Source of the DNA: an uncultured bacterium
Lineage (GTDB): Bacteria; Bacillota_I; Bacilli_A; RFN20; CAG-826
NCBI GenBank assembly: GCA_949283025.1
Contig: CASDRB010000015.1
Coordinates: 1 to 41,813 of the forward strand
DNA length: 41,813 bases
Reading direction: 5' to 3'
A model generated the notes under the pieces. It was not told the DNA's origin, made no database searches, and saw only the letters and a list, made by a program, of their open reading frames with translations. This document shows positions 18,461 through 29,186 of the stretch, piece by piece. Within the stretch, counting starts at the first letter, position 1, and each line of letters begins with the position of its first letter. A program made the position numbers and the translations under genes.

Positions 18461-21085
18461 CTATAAAGATTTGTAGGCAATAATTGTTTCAAATGGTTTT
18501 ATAACTGTTTGATTAGATAAAACTAAATCAGTGCGATTTAAAGTATCTAAGTACAATGTATATCCCTCAAAATCAATTGTCTCTAAAGCATTTGGATTAT
18601 ATCCATTTGCATGAACGATGAGATAATCACGATTGTTAGCGGTATCAGTTACATTATAGATAATCTGATTTTGGTTTTCGCTCGTGTGGTAATTTAAAAT
18701 TGATGTTCCCTTATCGGAATGCAAACCATCTAAATTTTGTTTTAAAGCGATTAGTTTTTGATAATTGTGGAACATATCAATATTGTCAACTTTTAATTCG
18801 TAATCCAATTCATTGACAGAATAAGGTGCGTCATATGAATTGCTGTTGCCACCTTTTGTTCTTAAAAACTCTTCACCAGCTAACATAAAGGTTGTACCTT
18901 CGGTAGTAAAGACGACCGAATTAGCTAGCATCGCCATTTGTTTGATAGTATTTGCATCGCTTATGCCAGCCGCTTTAATGCGATCATATAAAGTATAATT
19001 ATCATGGCAAGTAACATAATTTACAGTCTTATTTGGATCAGCGATGTTGTTGCCACTTACGAATGTTGTCCCGCGTACACCATGTTGAATTTTGGTTAAA
19101 TCGTCGCTAGAAACACTGGTTGTGTTTGTGACCCATCCTTTTGCGCTAGCAGCATTCATACCACCCTTAATCAACGCATCTCTTGTTTGATCGTTAAATT
19201 GACCATAACCAACGAAACGATTGCCATTAGCTTGGCTAGCCATTTGATCAGCAGCTAGTGTTGTCGTGCCGCCTGTCCATGGTTCACCATAAATAGTGAA
19301 GGCAGGATTAATTTTTTGACATTCTTCAGTTAATTTAGCCATTGTATCCAAATCATGAAGCGCCATTAAATCAAAACGGAAGCCACCTAATTTATATTCT
19401 TTTGCCCAAAATGTAGTTGAATCAATCATAAAGCGTTGCATCATATACATATCTGATGCTGTTTCATTGCCACATCCTGATCCGTTGGACAAAGTTCCAT
19501 CGCCATTATATCGATAATAATATCCAGGCATAATAACATCAAAATTAGAACCGATTGCGCCTGAAGTATGATTATAAACCACATCCATAATTATATTGAT
19601 GCCAGCTTCATTATAGGCTTTAACTAGTTCTTTAAATTCTTTGATTCTTGTATATCCATTATATGGATCGCTAGAATATGATCCTTCTAAAACATTATAA
19701 TTTAAAGGATTGTATCCCCAGTTAAAAGATGTATTTACTTCATCGTTGCTTTGATCAAAAATCGGAATAAATTGGACAGCATTAACTCCTAATTCTTTAA
19801 TGTGATCAAAGCCAGTTTTAACTGTGACGCCATCTTTTGTATAAGTAGTACCTGTTTCATAAGCACCTTTAAATGTTTTTTCGTTTCCACGAGTCCCACC
19901 CCAAGTTTGAGATGATGTAATGTCGACAAGATGGGTTTCATAGACTGTCAATTCTTTGCGATCATATTGATGAGCGCTAATTTCATCCCAACCATCTGGA
20001 TTGGTTAAATCAAAATCAACAATCATTCCTCTTAGTCCGTTAACACCTGCACTTCTTGCGTATGGGTCAACGACTTCTTTTGCGGTATATGTAGCATTGG
20101 TAACGACATATGTATAATATTTTCCTTGCAAATCGCCACTAACTTTAGTGGAAAATACACCTTTATCACCTTTAACAAGATTATATTCGACATATTTGTC
20201 GCTGCCTAAAGTCTTATTAACTGATGTAGGTGTGCCGTTATCATAAATGCGAACTTTTATTTCTTTACTGACTGGTGACCAAACTTTAAATTCAGTGGAT
20301 TGTTTTGTATAAATCGCGCCTAATTCACCATCGTAATTATATTCGTTTTCAAAATCTCTTGATTTATATAAAGTTGAAACTGAAACAATGGATTCTAGTT
20401 TTGTTTCATCTTCAAAGATTAATTCCACTTTATAAGAATTATCAAATGATGCTTCTTTTCCATCTGGCAAATTCAAGCGGAGATCTTTTTTTAAGTCAGT
20501 GTATGTTTCATGTACAATTTCAACATTATTTTCAAATAATTTAGCATCAGTTACATTGACATTTGTTACCACTCTAACTGATGTATAACTAGCAAAGGAC
20601 GCCATCGAGATTTCAGGCACAACCTTTAAATCAGGGCTAGAATAAATGCCTTTATCTCCCGATTGTAAATAGACATGATAAATATCGTTTTCATCTTTTT
20701 CAAATTTTTTAAAATCGATAAAGCGATCGCCGTCAGGATCTTTTGAAGTCCAAGAACCTTTGCTTTTGACAATAAATCCTAAAGGTGTATCTAAATCAGC
20801 GCCTAATTCACTTAACGGATATGCGGCTACTGCACCATAAGAATCACTGCCGTTAAAAGAATATTCTTTTCCTTCATTTGTTCCTGCCCAAAACCATAAT
20901 GCCCAGTTGTCGTATTTGCCATCTTTACGATAATAATGGACAGCGACAGAATCTTCATCATATGATGGATAATTGCCTCCACCTCCACCATTAGAAGATT
21001 GATTAGCGGCAGGATTACAAGCGGTTGAGCCAATTGTTAAAAGCCCAATCATCATTAAAAAGAAAGTTTTTAATTTATTTTTCAT
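18461..21085 (-). CDS. pulA: type I pullulanase lipoprotein (CBM41-CBM48-GH13)
   Basis: An 874-residue surface enzyme that cuts alpha-1,6 branches in pullulan and starch. Lipobox GSTAC has the Cys at 23, followed by an Asn/Gly-rich linker. Residues about 45-150 are a CBM41 starch-binding module (VHYYRKDG, then WALWFWA). A CBM48-like domain lies at about 250-350 (FKVWSP). The GH13 barrel holds the type I pullulanase signature FNWGYNPLNY, DVVYNHT, the nucleophile in GGFRFDLM near residue 570, Glu in YGEPWTG near 599, and TCHDNYT near 694. AGGAGG sits four bases before the ATG. A stem-loop separates it from the upstream lipoprotein gene. It works with the amylase lipoprotein and the MalEFG importer. 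Confidence 0.92.
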   Translation of the reverse strand: MKNKLKTFFLMMIGLLTIGSTACNPAANQSSNGGGGGNYPSYDEDSVAVHYYRKDGKYDNWALWFWAGTNEGKEYSFNGSDSYGAVAAYPLSELGADLDTPLGFIVKSKGSWTSKDPDGDRFIDFKKFEKDENDIYHVYLQSGDKGIYSSPDLKVVPEISMASFASYTSVRVVTNVNVTDAKLFENNVEIVHETYTDLKKDLRLNLPDGKEASFDNSYKVELIFEDETKLESIVSVSTLYKSRDFENEYNYDGELGAIYTKQSTEFKVWSPVSKEIKVRIYDNGTPTSVNKTLGSDKYVEYNLVKGDKGVFSTKVSGDLQGKYYTYVVTNATYTAKEVVDPYARSAGVNGLRGMIVDFDLTNPDGWDEISAHQYDRKELTVYETHLVDITSSQTWGGTRGNEKTFKGAYETGTTYTKDGVTVKTGFDHIKELGVNAVQFIPIFDQSNDEVNTSFNWGYNPLNYNVLEGSYSSDPYNGYTRIKEFKELVKAYNEAGINIIMDVVYNHTSGAIGSNFDVIMPGYYYRYNGDGTLSNGSGCGNETASDMYMMQRFMIDSTTFWAKEYKLGGFRFDLMALHDLDTMAKLTEECQKINPAFTIYGEPWTGGTTTLAADQMASQANGNRFVGYGQFNDQTRDALIKGGMNAASAKGWVTNTTSVSSDDLTKIQHGVRGTTFVSGNNIADPNKTVNYVTCHDNYTLYDRIKAAGISDANTIKQMAMLANSVVFTTEGTTFMLAGEEFLRTKGGNSNSYDAPYSVNELDYELKVDNIDMFHNYQKLIALKQNLDGLHSDKGTSILNYHTSENQNQIIYNVTDTANNRDYLIVHANGYNPNALETIDFEGYTLYLDTLNRTDLVLSNQTVIKPFETIIAYKSL

Positions 21086-21100
21086 ATAACCTCCTTTATC

Positions 21101-21134
21101 AAAAAAGAATCTGGGGAGAAAATCCCCCCAGATT
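21101..21134 (-). terminator. intergenic stem-loop/terminator before the pullulanase gene
   Basis: AATCTGGGG (21108-21116) pairs with CCCCAGATT (21126-21134), followed by six Ts on the minus strand. It lies between the carbohydrate-binding lipoprotein gene and the pullulanase gene. It should end most transcripts and protect the upstream mRNA, giving a high lipoprotein-to-enzyme ratio, or it separates two transcripts. Confidence 0.8.
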
Positions 21135-21154
21135 TTTTAAAAAGTGTATTTTTA

Positions 21155-22483
21155 TTAGGCAACTGTTAAAACGCCAACGCCTTTAGCAATTGTACCAAAA
21201 TCACCAAAGTTGGCAGTGACAGTCACTGTTTTTGTATCGGCAGTGCAATCAAAAGAGAAGTTTGCTCCACCTTCACCAGCGATAGCAAATGTCCATGCAG
21301 AATCGCTAGTAACACCAAATTGAAGTCCTTCAGAAATCGGAACGGATAAGGTAACTTTCCAATCTTCTCCGTCTAAAGTCATTGCAGTATAAGACCAGCC
21401 AGTAAAGCTACCAGTGATACCTGGAACTAAACCTTCACCAATTTCTCCACCATCTTCAGTGTTGGTGAAAATGAAATCTACATTAACATTTTTGGATGGA
21501 TCTGGCCAAACGACGCTTGGATCTTTAGCGATGACAATAGGATCGGTTGTGTAATTATCACCATCAATTTCATAGAATGTGTAACTTTGGTTGCCATCAG
21601 TCATTGGATGTCCCCAATCCAATTCTCCAGTTTCAGTGATGCCAGCAGCACCTAAGATAACTTGATAATCCATAGATGAACCAGCAACGACGCTTTCGAT
21701 GGTGATGCGGTAGACGACGCCTTCTTTTTCATCTACAACTTTTGTCAATTTCTTTTCTGCTAAATCACCAGTATCAGCCCAACCATTTAAAGAGCCAACT
21801 AAATAAGCATCGGCCCAGGATGGGACTTCATATACTGTATCTTCCACTTTGAATTGGAATGTCATTGTGTAATTTTTCAAAAGAATTGGTTCTGGAGGTA
21901 AAGTTGCAAAATTATGAATTGCATCTGGGTTATCAGTGGTAGTTAACCATGCAATTTTGCCATCTAATGTCCACTCAGGATTAGCTGGATAAGCGTAAGA
22001 TAAACATTCATTGGATTTATATGCATCGTTCCACACCAAACCTTTGGAAGGGGCAGATGAGGTAGAAGCATAACCTAACAATAATGAATATTGGCCGGTT
22101 TGTGCACCTTCGTAATCAGCAAGATTGTCATCTACCATAGCATAATAGACATTTTCAGAGCCTTCTAATAATTTAAATTCTGGACAATCAAGGCCAGTTG
22201 CCCAAGTAGTGTTCCATGTGCCGGATTCATCGGCGTGTTCGGTCCAAAAGCCGCTAGCAAAAATTCCAACATATTCAGGAAGTTCAGCAGCTGTAGGAGC
22301 GCCTAAACGGAACGCTAATGTTATTTTCCCATCTTCTGTTGGGACATCAACAGGAGCTGCGGAAGTGGTATCGGTAGTATTTCCACCACCAGTGGTAGTC
22401 GTGGTAGTTGTAGTTGGTCCACAAGCCGCAAGACCTAAGACCATCAATGCCGAAACCGCTGTTAACAATAAACGATTTTTCAT
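21155..22483 (-). CDS. carbohydrate-binding lipoprotein, probably starch-binding
   Basis: A 442-residue lipoprotein: lipobox GLAAC (Cys at 21), then a Thr-rich linker with eight consecutive Thr. The rest falls into about four beta-sandwich units. Two begin like starch-binding modules of the CBM20/48/SusE type: AYLVGSLNGW near 228 and a G-SFTGW unit near 355. A catalytic domain is absent. It lies between the MalK-type gene and the pullulanase gene and is bounded by a strong stem-loop. The likely role is to hold starch or maltodextrin at the cell surface for the neighbouring hydrolases. The ribosome binding site AAGGAG is 13 bases from the ATG, which is unusually far. Confidence 0.75.
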   Translation of the reverse strand: MKNRLLLTAVSALMVLGLAACGPTTTTTTTTGGGNTTDTTSAAPVDVPTEDGKITLAFRLGAPTAAELPEYVGIFASGFWTEHADESGTWNTTWATGLDCPEFKLLEGSENVYYAMVDDNLADYEGAQTGQYSLLLGYASTSSAPSKGLVWNDAYKSNECLSYAYPANPEWTLDGKIAWLTTTDNPDAIHNFATLPPEPILLKNYTMTFQFKVEDTVYEVPSWADAYLVGSLNGWADTGDLAEKKLTKVVDEKEGVVYRITIESVVAGSSMDYQVILGAAGITETGELDWGHPMTDGNQSYTFYEIDGDNYTTDPIVIAKDPSVVWPDPSKNVNVDFIFTNTEDGGEIGEGLVPGITGSFTGWSYTAMTLDGEDWKVTLSVPISEGLQFGVTSDSAWTFAIAGEGGANFSFDCTADTKTVTVTANFGDFGTIAKGVGVLTVA

Positions 22484-22557
22484 TTGTGAAATAAATCTCC
22501 TTTCTCGTCAAATTGTTATTTATTTAAATGAGATTGCTCCCAAATAAATCAGATTGA

Positions 22558-25071
22558 TTAATACAATCTAATATCGAATTTATTTTCAAAAATTCGGATA
22601 TTTTTTAATGTAATTTCTAGATAAATTTTAGTACCTGGTTCATAATCTTTGCTTGTTTGGACATATATATCTTTGCCAAAAACTTCACATCTTAAGAATT
22701 TTTCTGAACCATAATCTAAAACTTCTTTGACAACACCCCAGAATGCACCAGGTGTTTCTTGTTCGTAAATGATATAAGAATCGTGTGGAACTTCATAACG
22801 ATAATTAGAAGAGAACACGCCGATTCCTAAAGCTTGAACAATCTTGGTGTTAATTTCTGGATTAGACAAGACATATGAACCATTGACGCTAATATAAAAT
22901 ACTTTTGATTTAATATAAGCGGCATCGATTTTTTTGTCGTATTCAAGTCTAATTTTATCCAAAGCTTCTTGACGTTGTTTTGGATCAGAAACAGTCTTTT
23001 CGACTTCTTCTAAGGCTTTTGTTCTTTCTTGTTTTAAAACTTCTAATTGTTTTTTCAATTCTTCTTTAGCTTCATCGACAAGTTTTTTGTTATTAACAAT
23101 ATTGTTGACTTGGCCTTTTAAAACTTGAGCTTCGTAATCCGACAACAATTTGTGGGCAAATTCAATTTTTTCTTGTGCCTTTTGTTGAGCCGCTTTAGCC
23201 TTGGCTTCATCACGTTTATCAACATTGCTTGAAGTTGAAATTGAATCCATTTTTGCTTTGAAGTCTTCAAATTCTTTTTTGATTAAAGCATCGTATTTAT
23301 CTTTAGTTTTGCGTTTTCCAATTTTTGTTAAATCGCCTGTTCCTAATTCATAAGCACGTGAATTTTTTAAATTCGCTAATGCTTTTTTATGGTTTTCAAT
23401 ATAGTCTTGACGCATAACTTCTGGATAACCGCATGCAGCTAATTCTAAATTGAGTTCTTTGTTGACTTTTACTTCATATTCTTTGACAGTTTGACGTGCC
23501 AATTTGATAGAAGCAAGAGCTGATTTTTTAGAGTTTTCTAAATTAGCAAATCCACCGATGAAATTGTCGTGTTCAGACAAAGCTGAAACGATTTCTTTAT
23601 TATCTTTTTTAATTGAAATTGATTTAAAATCGATAGTCGCTAAAACTTTGCTACCTGGTTCATAATCTTTTTTAACAATTGCAAAGAAAGTACGATCTTT
23701 TAATTTTAAATAAGCAAGTTTAACGCCTTTGATTTCTTCTACTTTCTCAACTTCAACTTCAACACCGCGTTTCGAATTTAAAACAACAGCATCGGTTGGA
23801 ACATAAAATTCAACGCCTTTAGTGTTAGGGCAATTGAAAGCAGGAGGTAATTTGACATCTACTCCTAAAAATGAGACGACATTATCTTTGACATCAGCGT
23901 CAAATACATTTTCAGTTGGAACGCGTGGCAAAATCGTTAATTCGCTATCTTTATCAAAGAAATGAGCTTTGCTCATATCATAGGCAGCTTCCACTACATC
24001 GCCTTGTTTTAAGTTTAAAGCGCCATGATAAGATTTAACAATAACACGAGTAGAAGATTCTAAGAATCCATCACCATGCATGTTCATATCACCATAAACT
24101 AAGGTTTCGTTTCCTAATTCCTCAAAGTGAGAAACTTTGATTTTGACTCTATTTTTAGATTTAGAAACTACTTCTGGGTCTAATGAAATATTTTCGCAAC
24201 GCAAACCAACAATAACATGTTTTTCACCATCTAAATATGATGGTTTAACTTTTAATAAATCTGCAAATGGAACGGTTAATTCATTATCGCAGTAATCAAA
24301 TTTTACATGAACTTTATCTTTGTTTCTTTTCAATGTAGCTTCAAAGAAGTTCATTTGTGGGGTGCCAATAAATCCGGCCACGAATTTATTTTCAGGATAT
24401 TCATATAAATTTTGTGGAGTATCAATTTGTTGGACCCAACCTAATTTCATAACGACGACTCTAGTACCCAAAGTCATAGCTTCGACTTGGTCGTGAGTAA
24501 CGTAAATAAATGTCGTTTTTAATTCGTTATGCAATTTAGCGATTTCCGCTCTCATTTCAGTACGTAATTTAGCATCTAAGTTAGATAGTGGTTCATCTAA
24601 TAAGAAGACTTTTGGATTACGTAAAATAGCACGTCCTAAAGCGACACGTTGTCTTTGACCACCAGACATCGCTCTTGGCTTGCGATCTAAATATTCAGTT
24701 AATTTTAATATATCGGCAGCCCATAACACTTTTTTATGAATTTCTGCTTGAGGAACATGACGTAATTTCAAACCAAAAGCCATATTATCATAAACGGTCA
24801 TATGTGGATATAATGCATAGTTTTGGAAAACCATGGCGATATCACGATCTTTTGGCTCGATGTCGTTCATTAGTTCATTGCCGATGTAAAATTCGCCAGC
24901 CGTAATTTCTTCTAAGCCAGCAATCATTCTTAAAGTTGTCGATTTACCACATCCAGAAGGTCCGACGAAAACAATGAATTCTTTATCGGCAATTTCCATA
25001 TTGAAATCATTGACAGCTTTAGCGCCGTTTGGATACACCTTATAGATGTGTCTTAAACTTAATTTTGCCAT
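22558..25071 (-). CDS. malK: MalK/MsmK-type sugar ABC transporter ATPase with large C-terminal extension
   Basis: Residues 1-235 are a canonical sugar-importer ATPase: Walker [10 protein letters not shown] (37-45), Q-loop [11 protein letters not shown], signature [14 protein letters not shown], Walker [15 protein letters not shown]-loop [10 protein letters not shown]. Residues about 240-375 are the usual MalK OB/TOBE regulatory domain. Known relatives end near 370 residues; this one has 837. The extra part contains a second beta region to about 500, a long Lys/Glu/Ala-rich helical, probably coiled-coil stretch (about 510-725), and a final beta domain. The ends of the two beta parts resemble each other ([10 protein letters not shown] and [10 protein letters not shown]), as if one beta domain were duplicated or split by the helical insert. 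It is encoded 13 bases after the amylase gene in the mal operon and should energise MalF/MalG. Confidence 0.9.
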   Translation of the reverse strand: MAKLSLRHIYKVYPNGAKAVNDFNMEIADKEFIVFVGPSGCGKSTTLRMIAGLEEITAGEFYIGNELMNDIEPKDRDIAMVFQNYALYPHMTVYDNMAFGLKLRHVPQAEIHKKVLWAADILKLTEYLDRKPRAMSGGQRQRVALGRAILRNPKVFLLDEPLSNLDAKLRTEMRAEIAKLHNELKTTFIYVTHDQVEAMTLGTRVVVMKLGWVQQIDTPQNLYEYPENKFVAGFIGTPQMNFFEATLKRNKDKVHVKFDYCDNELTVPFADLLKVKPSYLDGEKHVIVGLRCENISLDPEVVSKSKNRVKIKVSHFEELGNETLVYGDMNMHGDGFLESSTRVIVKSYHGALNLKQGDVVEAAYDMSKAHFFDKDSELTILPRVPTENVFDADVKDNVVSFLGVDVKLPPAFNCPNTKGVEFYVPTDAVVLNSKRGVEVEVEKVEEIKGVKLAYLKLKDRTFFAIVKKDYEPGSKVLATIDFKSISIKKDNKEIVSALSEHDNFIGGFANLENSKKSALASIKLARQTVKEYEVKVNKELNLELAACGYPEVMRQDYIENHKKALANLKNSRAYELGTGDLTKIGKRKTKDKYDALIKKEFEDFKAKMDSISTSSNVDKRDEAKAKAAQQKAQEKIEFAHKLLSDYEAQVLKGQVNNIVNNKKLVDEAKEELKKQLEVLKQERTKALEEVEKTVSDPKQRQEALDKIRLEYDKKIDAAYIKSKVFYISVNGSYVLSNPEINTKIVQALGIGVFSSNYRYEVPHDSYIIYEQETPGAFWGVVKEVLDYGSEKFLRCEVFGKDIYVQTSKDYEPGTKIYLEITLKNIRIFENKFDIRLY

Positions 25072-25084
25072 TTTTTATTCTCCT

Positions 25085-26704
25085 TTACGCAATGATAGCA
25101 ATTCCCATTGGCGGGATGATGATTTCTTTGACATTTTTATCTTTTTGTTGAATGTAAGTTCCGCTTTGGCAAGCTAATTGGCCCACCACTTCGCTAAACT
25201 GCGTTTCTTCAAAATTATATGTCTTAGATTGTGATGAATGAGCATTGATAACCACTAATATCGATTGACCTTGATAAGATCTTATCGTGGCGGTAACCGC
25301 CATATCAACGCTTCGATATATTTGTTCGGCGCTACCATGAGTAATCTCAAGATGTTGATTTCTCACAGTATTAACCTTTTTAATAAAATTAATTATTGAA
25401 TTTGTATCTTTTAAATTATCTTTTACTGTTCCGTAAGGATATTTTTCATCATCGGAAGCATTAGTTGAACCAAGAATAGGCTTGCAAGTATATTCGTCGC
25501 CCCATGGCATCGGTTGTCTTTTGTCTTCGTCTTTAACCTTACCATCTGAACCGACAATAGCGGCCATCCCTACTTCATCACCATAATAATGATAAGTAGC
25601 TCCTGGAAGCATCTGTAATAACGCATAACCAAATTTCATTCTTTCTGGAGCGTCGCGACCTGATAAAAATCCTAACATACGGCCATTATCGTGATTGGCG
25701 ATAAATGGTGCTGGAATAGCATCCGTCCCCTCGCATAAACCCCACATTTTATTAATCGCATATGCATATGTGGAAGGTCTCATTGTATTGATAATAGAAG
25801 CGATTTCACCACCAGCTGTAGATGTTTCAAAATTGAAAAATCCATTTACGCCTGAGGTGTTATAGGTAGCGTTTTCATTAGAATATCCGCCCCAATTGCC
25901 TTCGCCGACAATATAGACATCTGGTTTAATTGATTCTGCTGTATCGTTAAGCCAAGTTAGAAATGCAGTATTATTTGCGACATTGCCAGTAAAATAAGAA
26001 GTGACTGCATCTAATCTAAACCCATCGACATCGCAATCTTCCAGCCAAAAGCGCATTATTTCTTTTAAATCAGAAGCTAATTGGCCATCAGGATGGTCTA
26101 AAACTTCTTGAAGATTTAAATCAGGCATTCCTGACCAAAAACGCGATTCATAAGATAAATTAGAAGCGATTTGAGTATACCCAGATGGGACTGATGTATC
26201 ATGATTCCAGACATAATATGAATAATATGGATCATCGTATTTTTCACGCGATGCAGCGGCCATTGATTTTTTAAACCATTGATGGTCGTCGCTGGTATGA
26301 TTAAACACCAAATCTAATATTATCGTCATATCTCTATCATGACATTCGTTTACTAACGTTTTATAATCATCGATAGTTCCAAATTTAGAATCAATGCTCA
26401 TATAATCATCGATATCATACTTGTGGTATGAGGATGATTGCTGAACAGGAGTTAACCACAAACCATTAAATCCCAAATCATGAATATAATCCAATTTATC
26501 AATAATTCCCTGCAAATCTCCTATGCCGTCTCCATCGCTATCGGCGAATGAATAAGGCATAATTTGATACATTGTTCGATAATCATCTTCGCAAGGAATA
26601 ACAGGGATATCCTTTTCTGGAATACTATTAGGATTGCAACTTGATAATGCGGTAGTTCCAATAAATAAAACACTGCTAAAAACAAGTAATGAAGATAATT
26701 TCAT
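25085..26704 (-). CDS. GH13 alpha-amylase-type lipoprotein
   Basis: A 539-residue surface enzyme: lipobox ALSSC (Cys at 23), then the GH13 barrel. Visible are the start YQIMPYSFAD with the calcium-type loop SDGDGIGDLQG, LDLVFNHTS (region I), GFRLDAVTS with the nucleophile near 228, VGEGNW with the Glu near 271, and IANHDNGRM with the third acid near 338. The loop type resembles GH13 alpha-amylase/oligo-1,6-glucosidase relatives of subfamily 36, so it probably hydrolyses alpha-1,4 bonds in starch or maltodextrins. The start lies two bases after the malG stop, with AAAGG inside the end of malG, so translation is coupled. It supplies substrate for the importer encoded around it. Confidence 0.9.
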   Translation of the reverse strand: MKLSSLLVFSSVLFIGTTALSSCNPNSIPEKDIPVIPCEDDYRTMYQIMPYSFADSDGDGIGDLQGIIDKLDYIHDLGFNGLWLTPVQQSSSYHKYDIDDYMSIDSKFGTIDDYKTLVNECHDRDMTIILDLVFNHTSDDHQWFKKSMAAASREKYDDPYYSYYVWNHDTSVPSGYTQIASNLSYESRFWSGMPDLNLQEVLDHPDGQLASDLKEIMRFWLEDCDVDGFRLDAVTSYFTGNVANNTAFLTWLNDTAESIKPDVYIVGEGNWGGYSNENATYNTSGVNGFFNFETSTAGGEIASIINTMRPSTYAYAINKMWGLCEGTDAIPAPFIANHDNGRMLGFLSGRDAPERMKFGYALLQMLPGATYHYYGDEVGMAAIVGSDGKVKDEDKRQPMPWGDEYTCKPILGSTNASDDEKYPYGTVKDNLKDTNSIINFIKKVNTVRNQHLEITHGSAEQIYRSVDMAVTATIRSYQGQSILVVINAHSSQSKTYNFEETQFSEVVGQLACQSGTYIQQKDKNVKEIIIPPMGIAIIA

Positions 26705-26706
26705 AA

Positions 26707-27627
26707 TTAACCTTTAACTGCTCCACCAGTTACTCCTTCAACATAATATTTTTGTAAGAAGAAGAACATGATAACAATTGGAATAGAAATAAGGACACCA
26801 GCCGCACAGAAATGGGTGAAATAATATGGAGAGTTGGCTTGGGAAACCCAACTTTGTAAACCAACTGCGACAGTCCAGCTCTTATCCGAGGCGCGACCAA
26901 CTAAATAAGATGCCATCATGAAGTCGCCCCATGGTCCAATAAATGATGTTAAAACAGTATTAATAACGATTGGTTTTGATAATGGAAGAATAATGCTCCA
27001 GAAAATTTTATTTTTAGAAGCACCATCAATCATAGCAGCTTCATCCAATGAATGAGGAATGGTGTCAAAAAATCCTTTCGACACATAATAGCCCATCATG
27101 GAACCAGAAACATAGACAAGCATCAAACCAAATACACTTGTCGATAAACCAATTGTTTGTAAGATACGATAAATGGCAATCATTCCTAAAAATCCAGGGA
27201 ACATACCGATGATGAGCATGAATTTCATCAACGCTTGTCTGCCTTTAAATCTTAATCTTGATAATGTATAAGAAGTCATTAAGATAACGATGGTTTGAAT
27301 GGCTGCTACAACCAAAGCAATCAACAATGTATTCAAATACCAATTTAAGAAATGGAATGTCTGTTTCCCTGCTTGCATTTGCACGCCATTAGGATTAAAT
27401 AAATCAATATAATTTTGGAAAGTAAATTGATTATCTTGTGGCCACAAATTTAAAGAAGGACCTGTGCCATCACCACGAAGTGATTGCATCACTAAATAAA
27501 TAAATGGGAATAACCATAAAATTGCTACGACTGTCAAAACAATATAAACAACTATGTTGACAGAGGCGCGTTTAGCACGAGCACGAGCATTAGCATAATT
27601 TGGTTTACCTAATTGATATGATTTCAT
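26707..27627 (-). CDS. malG: maltodextrin ABC transporter permease, MalG type
   Basis: A 306-residue permease with six transmembrane segments and the cytoplasmic EAA loop (EAAMIDGAS, about residue 196) that docks on the ATPase. Length and the 'FLQKYYVEGVTGGAVKG' type C-terminus are typical of MalG. Its ATG overlaps the malF stop by one base (TAATG), giving tight translational coupling and 1:1 synthesis with MalF. Substrate is inferred from the amylase and pullulanase in the same operon. Confidence 0.93.
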   Translation of the reverse strand: MKSYQLGKPNYANARARAKRASVNIVVYIVLTVVAILWLFPFIYLVMQSLRGDGTGPSLNLWPQDNQFTFQNYIDLFNPNGVQMQAGKQTFHFLNWYLNTLLIALVVAAIQTIVILMTSYTLSRLRFKGRQALMKFMLIIGMFPGFLGMIAIYRILQTIGLSTSVFGLMLVYVSGSMMGYYVSKGFFDTIPHSLDEAAMIDGASKNKIFWSIILPLSKPIVINTVLTSFIGPWGDFMMASYLVGRASDKSWTVAVGLQSWVSQANSPYYFTHFCAAGVLISIPIVIMFFFLQKYYVEGVTGGAVKG

Positions 27628-29138
27628 TATCTAAAGTCCTCCTCGTTTTTAACAGATCCAATGCGAGAGTACGCAATTAATGAGAACACGGCACAGACGA
27701 TAAATACCAAAATACCAATGACAGATGCAATATCATATTGTTGGTTATTGACAGTCATCTTATATAGCCATGTAATTAACAAGTCAGTCTGACCAGCAGT
27801 CGTCGCCATGCTTGTGTCTAAGTTTGGTCCGCCACCAGTCAAAAGATAGATAATATTGAAGTTATTGATGTTTCCTACAAAGGTAGAAATCAAAGATGGT
27901 CCCAAAACGAATGTCATGTATGGGAAAGTAATTTTTGCAAACATGGCGTATGGATTAGCACCATCAATTCGAGCGGCTTCGTATAAATCATCAGGAATAT
28001 TTAATAAGATACCGGTCGACGATAAAACCGTATAAGGAACACCAACCCAAAGATTAACTAAAACGACAGATACTTTAGCCATCCAAGGATCGCCGAGCCA
28101 ATAAACAGGTTCCAAACCTATTAATTGGAGAATGGAGTTATAAATACCACCGCCATCGATGCTGTTATACATCAACATTTGTGACATCAATAACAATGAA
28201 ACGAATTGTGGAACAGCAATTGTAACAACCAAAGCAGTTCTCCAGAATTTTTTTAATTTAATACCTTTTTTATTAATTAAAATTGCTAAAAACATTCCGA
28301 TGAAGAAATTAGAGAAAGTTGCTAAAACAGCCCAAATTAATGTCCACAACAAGACAACCCAGAATGTATAAGAGAACTTAACAGCATCGGTACCGATACC
28401 TTTACCAGCTAAAACCGCTGTAAAATTGTCAAATCCTACCCAAGTGAATAATTCTTTTGGTGGTAAGTGTTGATTGTTGTAGTTTGTAAAAGCAACAAAC
28501 ACCATGAAAATCAAAGGAATGACTGTAAAAATGGTCAACAAAATTGTTGGAACTGAAAGCAAGGTAGCATGATAATACTTGTTTCCTAAATTTTTAATAT
28601 CATCGCGTCCTTTTGCTAGTTTTGCATTAATTTGGACCATTTGTTGGGTCGTATATGCTTGTTTAATTGATTGGAACCAAACAAACAATGTGCATAAAAT
28701 AATCACAAATGTCGCACAAGAGAAAAGCAAAATATTAAATGAGTTGTCCCCGACTTTTGTAAATCCAGAAGGCAAAGTCTCTGTTTTTACACTTCCTATT
28801 GTGCCAAATTTAGAAATATATTCAGCGCCAAAAAACGCCATGTAAAGGATAAATGCTACTTCATAAACAAATAGTAGCAATCCTCTTAAAATTTGGCCAT
28901 TGGCAATATTGCCAAAACCAAAGAAAAGATAACTGAGTCTAGTTTTCCAATCACCATAGCGCATAGCATCAACTACTACGCCACACGATTCGCCGATTTT
29001 GTTAAATACTTTCTTAAAAAAGGCTGGAATTGATTTAAAAAAACGGCAAAATGATTTGGGAATATTTACAAAAAACTTATTAATGCGATAAAAGAATCTT
29101 TGAAAACGATTTAAACTCAAATACTCTAAATCTACCAT
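27627..29138 (-). CDS. malF: maltodextrin ABC transporter permease, MalF type
   Basis: A 503-residue permease with about eight transmembrane segments and the EAA loop EAARIDGANPY near residue 387. It carries an extra N-terminal basic, Phe-rich stretch of about 70 residues before the first membrane segment, longer than in many Gram-positive MalF proteins; this part may lie along the membrane. AGGAGG sits four bases before the ATG. It follows malE after a stem-loop and overlaps malG. It forms the channel with MalG. Confidence 0.93.
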   Translation of the reverse strand: MVDLEYLSLNRFQRFFYRINKFFVNIPKSFCRFFKSIPAFFKKVFNKIGESCGVVVDAMRYGDWKTRLSYLFFGFGNIANGQILRGLLLFVYEVAFILYMAFFGAEYISKFGTIGSVKTETLPSGFTKVGDNSFNILLFSCATFVIILCTLFVWFQSIKQAYTTQQMVQINAKLAKGRDDIKNLGNKYYHATLLSVPTILLTIFTVIPLIFMVFVAFTNYNNQHLPPKELFTWVGFDNFTAVLAGKGIGTDAVKFSYTFWVVLLWTLIWAVLATFSNFFIGMFLAILINKKGIKLKKFWRTALVVTIAVPQFVSLLLMSQMLMYNSIDGGGIYNSILQLIGLEPVYWLGDPWMAKVSVVLVNLWVGVPYTVLSSTGILLNIPDDLYEAARIDGANPYAMFAKITFPYMTFVLGPSLISTFVGNINNFNIIYLLTGGGPNLDTSMATTAGQTDLLITWLYKMTVNNQQYDIASVIGILVFIVCAVFSLIAYSRIGSVKNEEDFR

Positions 29139-29186
29139 AAAACCTCCTTACTGATGAATGGATTTGAACTTTATAAAAATTAAAAT

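Noticed and set aside
20305-21033. ORFs inside the pullulanase gene on other frames
   Set aside because: Shadows of a clearly real gene; no ribosome binding sites and no family features.
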